This document shows, one piece after another, positions 34,321 to 39,946 of a stretch of DNA of 39,946 nt. Made by a program: the position numbers and the translations under genes. Position 1 is the stretch's first letter; each line of letters begins with the position of its first letter. Below the pieces are notes generated by a model. That model was not told the origin of the DNA. It worked only from the letters and a program-made list of their open reading frames with translations, and made no database searches. Origin of the DNA: a bacterium. Its GTDB lineage: Bacteria; Patescibacteriota; Minisyncoccia; Moranbacterales; UBA9337. The DNA lies in assembly GCA_021159185.1 (NCBI GenBank), contig JAGGSH010000036.1, positions 1-39,946 of the forward strand, given 5' to 3'.

Positions 34321-36159
34321 ATGTCAAATAAAGGGAAAAAAAGACCCATAGATAAAACCGTTGAAAGCGCTTATTCACAGTGGGGCAAAACTTTTACTTT
34401 AATTAAGAAGACCAAAGTAAAAACTTGGCAAGGAGTTTTTTTGATTGCTTTCCTTGCCGGATCAGTGAGCGCTTTAATTTGGGGGACCGCGCTGAATATC
34501 CAGACTATTTCGGAAGCAGAAGGAGAAACTGCGATTCTAAGTTTAGATCCTGCTACGCAAGATGTTTCCACCGGAGAAACTTTTGATCTGGATATAATTT
34601 TAAACACTAATGATAATGATGTAGTGGCAGTGAGGGCGATTGTGAATTACGATACGAGTAATTTCAATCTTGAAAACTGGAACACCGATAACTCTGTTTT
34701 TTCCAGCAATAACACCTGCGTTTATAATGGCAAGCCTTGCGAGATTGTGTCTAATGATACCGTAAACGGCATAATAGATATTACGCTATCCAAGCCGAGC
34801 GGAGGAGTGAATACTTCTTCCGGAGTAATTGCTACGCTTACTTTTAGGGCGTTGCAATCAGTAGCGGCTGATAATATAACTTTTAATTTTACCGCGGGAA
34901 GTTATGATGATTCGGATGCAATATTGGATGGAATCGGAGATGACGGAGAAGGAACGGATATTTTAGCGTCTGTTATTAACTCTACAATCACTGTTGATAT
35001 GCCAACTTGCGAAAGTTTTAGCTACTCTGATTGGGGGGCTTGCCAACCGGGGGGAACGCAAACCAGAACCATTTTAACTAGATCTCCCGAAAATTGCGTT
35101 GGCGGTAATCCGTTTACTGTACAGGAATGCGTGTATGTTCCGCCGACTTGCTCCAGTTTTACTTACAATGACTGGGAAGAATGCCAGCCGAATAGCACCA
35201 GATCAAGAACGGTCGCGTCCAGTTTTCCGGATGGCTGTATTGGTGGTGATCCAAAACTTACAGAGAGCTGTAATTACACGGGAGTGACAACTTGCGCCAG
35301 TTTTACTTACAATGACTGGGGAGAATGCCAACCGAATAACACCAGATCAAGGACGGTCGCGTCCAGATCTCCGGAGAATTGTTCCGGCGGAAATCCGATT
35401 CTTACGGAAGCATGCGTATACGCTTTACCTGCTTGCGCCAGCTTCACTTATTCTGATTGGGGAGAATGTCGGCCGGACGGAACTAGAATTAGAACGGTTA
35501 TTTCCAGTTCTCCGGCGAGCTGTGATGCCAGCGGCGCCATAACTTTAGAGGAATGCGAATACGCGGGAGAGGATGGAGAGGAAGAGGAAATTGCCAAAGA
35601 GATAGAAGTTTCCAAGCCAAAATTAAAAATAAGCGGCAAGAAAAAGTTAAGTTTTCCTAAATCCAAGAAAATATGCTCCAAATCCAAGAAATTTTCTTTC
35701 AAAGGAACCGCGGAAGGGATTGAAGATGGAATAGTGCAAGTGTGGGTGGACAAAAAGTTAAAGAAAGAAGTTGATATTAAAAATAATAGTTGGAAAGTGA
35801 AAGTAAAAGTCAAAAAGAATAAAACTTATTCGTTCAGGTTTAAATACATTGACAGCAACGGGAACGAGGTAGATAAATCGGGAAAATATTATGTCAAAGT
35901 GGATTCCAAAAAACCCAAGATTACCGATCTGTCAACATTCCTAGTCAAGCGTCCCGGAGATAAGATTTGGTGGAAAGCCACTGACAATGACAAAGTGAAA
36001 TATTATAAGTATTACTTTAACGGCAAAAAGAAGAAAACCAAGAAAGCCGCGATGGTAATTCCCGCCAGCACTCCCCGCGGAATTTACACTCTGCAGGTGA
36101 GAGCTTACGATAAAGCCGGAAATAAAGCGCGTAAATATGTGGCAGTAAGAGTGAGATAG
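34321..36159 (+). CDS. Cell-surface protein: TM anchor, cohesin-like domain, four TSP1-like Cys/Trp repeats, Lys-rich Ig-like C-terminus
   Basis: Cohesin-like AILSLDPATQDVSTGETFDLDIILNT; four repeats starting CxSFxYxDWxxC at nt 35008, 35149, 35293, 35434. Confidence 0.8.
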   Translation: MSNKGKKRPIDKTVESAYSQWGKTFTLIKKTKVKTWQGVFLIAFLAGSVSALIWGTALNIQTISEAEGETAILSLDPATQDVSTGETFDLDIILNTNDNDVVAVRAIVNYDTSNFNLENWNTDNSVFSSNNTCVYNGKPCEIVSNDTVNGIIDITLSKPSGGVNTSSGVIATLTFRALQSVAADNITFNFTAGSYDDSDAILDGIGDDGEGTDILASVINSTITVDMPTCESFSYSDWGACQPGGTQTRTILTRSPENCVGGNPFTVQECVYVPPTCSSFTYNDWEECQPNSTRSRTVASSFPDGCIGGDPKLTESCNYTGVTTCASFTYNDWGECQPNNTRSRTVASRSPENCSGGNPILTEACVYALPACASFTYSDWGECRPDGTRIRTVISSSPASCDASGAITLEECEYAGEDGEEEEIAKEIEVSKPKLKISGKKKLSFPKSKKICSKSKKFSFKGTAEGIEDGIVQVWVDKKLKKEVDIKNNSWKVKVKVKKNKTYSFRFKYIDSNGNEVDKSGKYYVKVDSKKPKITDLSTFLVKRPGDKIWWKATDNDKVKYYKYYFNGKKKKTKKAAMVIPASTPRGIYTLQVRAYDKAGNKARKYVAVRVR

Positions 36160-36176
36160 ATAGTATCGAGTTATAG

Positions 36177-36205
36177 TAAACAGTCCGCGATTAGCGGACT
36201 GTTTA
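36177..36205 (+). terminator. Hairpin after the surface-protein gene, possible terminator
   Basis: 12-bp stem taaacagtccgc-gatta-gcggactgttta; weak T tract. Confidence 0.5.
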
Positions 36206-36285
36206 TAAACCGGCAAAAAATTGCCTCTTGTTTTTTAGTAGGCAGTTAGTTATGATATTTAGTAGGCGCTTGTCCCGCTTAAAGT

Positions 36286-36356
36286 TCGGGGATCGTCTAA
36301 TGGTAGGACGCCAGGTTCTGGTCCTGTAAATCGGGGTTCAAATCCCTGTCCCCGAA
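36286..36356 (+). tRNA. tRNA-Gln (anticodon CUG)
   Basis: Complete cloverleaf by hand: acceptor TCGGGGA/TCCCCGA, D stem GTCT/GGAC, anticodon loop TTCTGGT, T arm CGGGG-TTCAAAT-CCCTG; CCA not encoded. Confidence 0.92.
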
Positions 36357-36388
36357 CTTTACGCGGGAGTTCCGTGATGCGCAAGTTC

Positions 36389-36439
36389 GCCACGTCATCC
36401 GACGTGGCGCTCTGTCGCATGACAGGGCAAATCCTGCCC
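36389..36439. other. Cluster of three adjacent hairpins, possible structured RNA or element
   Basis: GCCACGTC-atcc-GACGTGGC; CTGTC-gcat-GACAG; GGGCA-aatcc-TGCCC. Confidence 0.4.
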
Positions 36440-36519
36440 GGACAACGCATGTTCAATGTATCGCGATATATTAGTGAAAATTGGAAAGTAATTGGCGTAG
36501 ATTAGCGATTTATATCATT

Positions 36520-37665
36520 ATGAAAATTGCCATTCAAGCGGCTGATTTGGATCATAATAGAATAGACGGAACCAGAGTGTATCTGCTTAATTTGCTTCGC
36601 CATTTTGGGAAAATTTCGCCCAATGACGAATTTTTAATTTACCATAGAAAAAACTTTAATTCGGAATTAACTCCGCCTGAATTAGAAAATTACAAAATCA
36701 AAAAAGCGGATTTTCCTTTTCTTTGGACGCAAACTCGCTTTGCTTGGGAAATTTGGAAAGATAATCCTGACGCCTTATGGATGCCAATGCACAACTTGCC
36801 CGCCGTAAAAAGAAATGATCTAAAAACTATCGTAACAATTCACGATCTGGCCTTTAAATATTTTCCCGACCATTTTCCTAAAAAAGATTTATTTAAGTTA
36901 AATTTTTTAGCCGGCCAGGCGATAAAAAACGCTGATAAAATTATCGCCGTTTCCCAGTCAACCAAGAAAGATATTTTGAAATTTTATCCTAAAATTAAAG
37001 AAGAAAAAATAAAAGTAATCTACCACGGCTTTGACGCGGAATTATTTCACCGGCAATTTCCTGAGGAAAAAGTAAAAAAAATTCTTACAAGCTACAAGTT
37101 ACAAGTTACAAACTACATATTGTATGTTGGCGCTATCCAGCCCCGCAAAAACCTAGAAACTTTAATTAAGGCGTTTGAGTTATATAAAAAAGAATTAAAA
37201 ATTAAGAATTATGAATTACGAGATTTGAAATTGGTTCTAGCTGGAGGAAAAGCTTGGATGTGGGAAAGCACGATAGAAAAAATTAAAAAAAGCCCCTTCA
37301 AAAAAGATATCATATTAACCGGCAAAATAAGTTTTGAGGATTTGGCAGTTTTATATAAAAACGCCGGCATTTTTATTTTTCCTTCTCTGTATGAAGGATT
37401 TGGCATTCCGATTTTGGAAGCTTTTGCTTCCGGCGTTCCGGTGATTTGCGCCAGAAATTCCAGTTTATCGGAAGTAGGAGGAAAAGCGGCGGAATATTTT
37501 AAGGGCTCTGACGCTGAAGAATTACGCGGGAAAATTGAAAAAGTTTTAAGCGACAAAGAATTGCAAAATTTAATGATTATCAAAGGAAAGAAGCAGATTG
37601 AGAAATTTTCATGGGAAAAATGCGCGCGAGAAACACTGGAATGGATTAAGAGCCAGATTTCATAA
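36520..37665 (+). CDS. Glycosyltransferase family 4
   Basis: VYHGFDAELF, YVGAIQPRKNLETLIKAF, SLYEGFGIPILEAFASGVPVIC; start at MKIAIQAADLDHNRIDGTRVY. Confidence 0.92.
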   Translation: MKIAIQAADLDHNRIDGTRVYLLNLLRHFGKISPNDEFLIYHRKNFNSELTPPELENYKIKKADFPFLWTQTRFAWEIWKDNPDALWMPMHNLPAVKRNDLKTIVTIHDLAFKYFPDHFPKKDLFKLNFLAGQAIKNADKIIAVSQSTKKDILKFYPKIKEEKIKVIYHGFDAELFHRQFPEEKVKKILTSYKLQVTNYILYVGAIQPRKNLETLIKAFELYKKELKIKNYELRDLKLVLAGGKAWMWESTIEKIKKSPFKKDIILTGKISFEDLAVLYKNAGIFIFPSLYEGFGIPILEAFASGVPVICARNSSLSEVGGKAAEYFKGSDAEELRGKIEKVLSDKELQNLMIIKGKKQIEKFSWEKCARETLEWIKSQIS

Positions 37666-37686
37666 GATTGTTTTTATTGTAAATTT

Positions 37687-37892
37687 TCTATTTGTCATTC
37701 CGGAATTTTTTCTAGAGCGTCTGTCCGCCTTTAGCGGAAAGCGAAAGAAAAAATATCCGGAATCTAGCGTTACTAAAATTTTTTTACGCTTGAGATAATT
37801 GAAAGCGTAGATTCCGGATATTTTCTCCGTTGCTACTTCGAAAATTCCGGAATGACATAAAGTTTCGCTCCAAAATTTTCCGGAATGACATA
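37687..37892. repeat. Cluster of palindromic dispersed elements (gtcattccgg...ccggaatgaca)
   Basis: Multiple copies of ttccggaatgaca and gattccggata; related to 1-55 and 22400-22496. Confidence 0.8.
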
Positions 37893-37928
37893 AAACGAGA
37901 CTGTAAATAACGCTAGGATTTTTTATGA

Positions 37929-38366
37929 TTAAGGAATAAAAAGAATTTTGTAAAAATAAATCAAAACAAAACAAGATAGGGGAGTGATAATCAAAATTTC
38001 CCAAAGGCTGAATCTAAAAAGGGAGTTAGCGATTAAGATAAGAAAAAATATAGTTAGAGCAGTAAGAAATATTTTCCAAGTCCGTTTGTTAGTAGTCAGG
38101 CCTATCCGCCGAATTGGCGGATTTTTTTTATCAGATGCGCTAAATTGAAAATCGTTTTTTCTTCCCAGAAATACAATTAATTCTAAAATGGCAAAAATTA
38201 TTAAAATTAATTTCAGAAGACTTAAATGGTTTGAAATAATTCCGGGAAGAGCGTTTTCGGCCAGTAAAAATAAAGAAAAAGCGATCAATGAAAATACCAA
38301 AATGTCATTGAGAATTTTATAAGCCAGTGCGGAAAAGTTTTTAGATGTTTTCTTATTGTAATCCAT
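37929..38366 (-). CDS. Hypothetical membrane protein
   Basis: Four or so hydrophobic segments; overlaps the upstream ORF by 14 nt. Confidence 0.6.
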   Translation of the reverse strand: MDYNKKTSKNFSALAYKILNDILVFSLIAFSLFLLAENALPGIISNHLSLLKLILIIFAILELIVFLGRKNDFQFSASDKKNPPIRRIGLTTNKRTWKIFLTALTIFFLILIANSLFRFSLWEILIITPLSCFVLIYFYKILFIP

Positions 38367-39312
38367 ATCTTAAAAATATTTTACTTTTAATTTCTGAAAG
38401 AGAAAGCTTAAAGCTTTTCCAATCAGCCACTTTCCGCATAACAACACTTATTTTTTCAACTTCAATATCATCGCCAAAATTAATTTCAAATTGATAATCC
38501 TTGCCAATCAACGGATTCAATTCGTCAATCGGAATTGCGCAACTATAATGATTGGCAAAGAAAAAACTTTTTTTAAGCGAGCATTCTTTTTTTATCACTA
38601 GCCCTTTTTCTTCTGCCAGCACCGCTTTTTTTCGCAAGTCGGATTTAGCCAGCGCTTCTCCTTTAATCTCATGCCTTTCTTCATCTTGAATATAAAAATA
38701 TTTGCTATTTTCCTTAGTTAAAAAAACTGTTCCGCTTGGGTGGGCGTTGTCTATAGTGAAAAGACCCTGCTTTTTATATTGGCTTAAATCTTTTCCGTCG
38801 GCAGTTTTCACATTATTCCAACTAAAACCGGACAGTTCAAAGGTCCGGGGATTATTGATGGGAAACTTTTTATTATGTCCGATAATGAAAACTGATTTTC
38901 CCGATGACACCAGTGAATTTATGGAATAATCGGCGGGACTTAAAATATTTTCTCCTGTCGGATAGAAAAATGCTTGGTACGATTTTCTTACGGAAAGTTT
39001 ATTATTTTCCAAAGGCGCTGAATCTTTTTTTAGCAAGAAGCTTATTTTCGCTTTGGAAAAATTTCCGGCAGAGGCGGCATTGAAAATTAATTTATCCTCA
39101 AATTTTTGAAAACCGACAAGGGTATTTTTAGAGCTATTCGGATGGAGGAGAGAAAAGCTGAAATATTGGGAAGGAAAAAGAATTAAATAGCCCATCCAAA
39201 ACATTCCAGCAAGAAAGGCCAGAAAAACAAAGACTCTTAGAATCTTATATCTTTTTTCCCAAGCAGAAGCAAGTTTTATTTTTTTAGTTAAATTGAACAT
39301 ATTTACTTGCAA
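38353..39312 (-). CDS. Hypothetical membrane-anchored protein
   Basis: N-terminal TM helix FVFLAFLAGMFWMGYLILF then a soluble region. Confidence 0.6.
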   Translation of the reverse strand: MQVNMFNLTKKIKLASAWEKRYKILRVFVFLAFLAGMFWMGYLILFPSQYFSFSLLHPNSSKNTLVGFQKFEDKLIFNAASAGNFSKAKISFLLKKDSAPLENNKLSVRKSYQAFFYPTGENILSPADYSINSLVSSGKSVFIIGHNKKFPINNPRTFELSGFSWNNVKTADGKDLSQYKKQGLFTIDNAHPSGTVFLTKENSKYFYIQDEERHEIKGEALAKSDLRKKAVLAEEKGLVIKKECSLKKSFFFANHYSCAIPIDELNPLIGKDYQFEINFGDDIEVEKISVVMRKVADWKSFKLSLSEIKSKIFLRYGLQ

Positions 39313-39332
39313 GATACGCTAGGTCATTTTTT

Positions 39333-39470
39333 ATGCCATTCCCAGGTTCTTCTTTATGCCATTCCCGATTTATTTTTTTATGTCATTCCCGCATTTATGT
39401 CATTCCCGCGCAAGCGGGAATCTAGAGTGTTTTTTTAAGCTAGTGACTTTATCCCTGCCTGCCGGCAGGC
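39333..39470. repeat. Array of atgYcattccc half-units ending in a dRS3-like palindrome and GCCTGCCGGCAGGC
   Basis: Half-units at 39333, 39356, 39380, 39397; ATTCCCGCGCAAGCGGGAAT at 39402-39421; 14-bp palindrome 39457-39470. Confidence 0.85.
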
Positions 39471-39656
39471 AAGCTAGATTCCCGTCTGCCGTTGCGGACG
39501 GAATGACATAGGAGGGCATTCTGGATTCTCTGGCTATGCCAGACAGGCTTGTCTGCCGCTCGCATTCCAAGCTTCTCTTATCATGTTATCTTAGTTAGTT
39601 TTGATTTTGTTCTACTTTATTTTAATTCATTTTAATTTAATTTCCAACTTCCAAGG

Positions 39657-39708
39657 ATTATATACCACTGCGGTGCGGTCGCAATTTAATGGTATATAAT
39701 TTTTTTTG
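39657..39708 (+). terminator. Terminator-like hairpin with T run
   Basis: attatatacca (39657-39667) / tggtatataat (39690-39700) followed by T8; no obvious cognate gene. Confidence 0.4.
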
Positions 39709-39946
39709 GTTTTGTATTTTACGCTTATGCCTTTTTATTCTGGATTTCGGAAAAGAATCAGAGATAGTAAAATCATCACTTCCTAATTTCAAAAATTTTT
39801 CCGCTTATTTTTGTCCTTTCTTTTTTAGGCAGTGGAATATTTTTTTTATTATTAAAAGTTTTCAATCGGGCGGTTTCCAACTGGTATTTTTTGAAAAAAA
39901 CATTTTTTTTTCCCATAACGCTTTTTTTTAAAAAAATTTTTTTTTT

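Noticed and set aside
34321-36159. Cellulosome-type scaffoldin
   Set aside because: Only one cohesin-like domain, no dockerin or cellulase genes in the window.
36259-36456. 65-aa minus-strand ORF (RGQGFEPRFTGPEPGVLPLDDP)
   Set aside because: Antisense of the tRNA-Gln gene and neighbouring hairpins; such translated antisense-tRNA peptides are common annotation artefacts.
37598-37798. 66-aa plus-strand ORF
   Set aside because: Overlaps the GT4 C-terminus out of frame and is otherwise translated from palindromic dispersed repeats (FVIPEFFLERLSAFSGKRKKKYPESS).
39689-39931. 80-aa ORF at the right end
   Set aside because: Low-complexity Phe-rich translation of T-rich, possibly low-quality terminal sequence.

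Overview
An AT-rich 39.9-kb contig-like window. Gene content suggests Candidate Phyla Radiation/Patescibacteria (Parcubacteria-like); this is inferred from protein types, with no phylogenetic test. Left part: murB, radC, then a restriction-modification operon containing an HSDR_N-type nuclease/N6-adenine methylase fusion, a Fic protein, a small membrane protein, an unlisted 59-aa ORF and hsdS, followed by a ribosome hibernation factor. Most of the rest is a cell-surface/glycan region: GT2 and GT4 glycosyltransferases, GT39-like membrane glycosyltransferases, a UPF0104-type membrane protein, a Wzx-like flippase, a nucleotide-sugar dehydrogenase, SpoIID-like, beta-helix, metallophosphatase and cohesin/TSP1-like surface proteins. 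RtcB, a tmk-like kinase, a CBS protein, a PaaX/Cas2-like regulator and a tRNA-Gln(CUG) are interspersed. The most unusual signals are: (1) a PaaX/Cas2-like gene bracketed by two copies of a 32-bp perfect palindrome, each extended by copy-specific symmetric arms (50 and 38 bp total); (2) an unusual RM operon with no visible hsdR, flanked (together with radC) by 31-bp near-identical direct repeats; (3) many heptanucleotide tandem repeats and palindromic dispersed elements inserted in frame inside unrelated genes, including a 45-nt exact repeat encoding the same peptide in a tmk-like kinase and a membrane protein. No searches were run; all family assignments rest on motifs read by eye.
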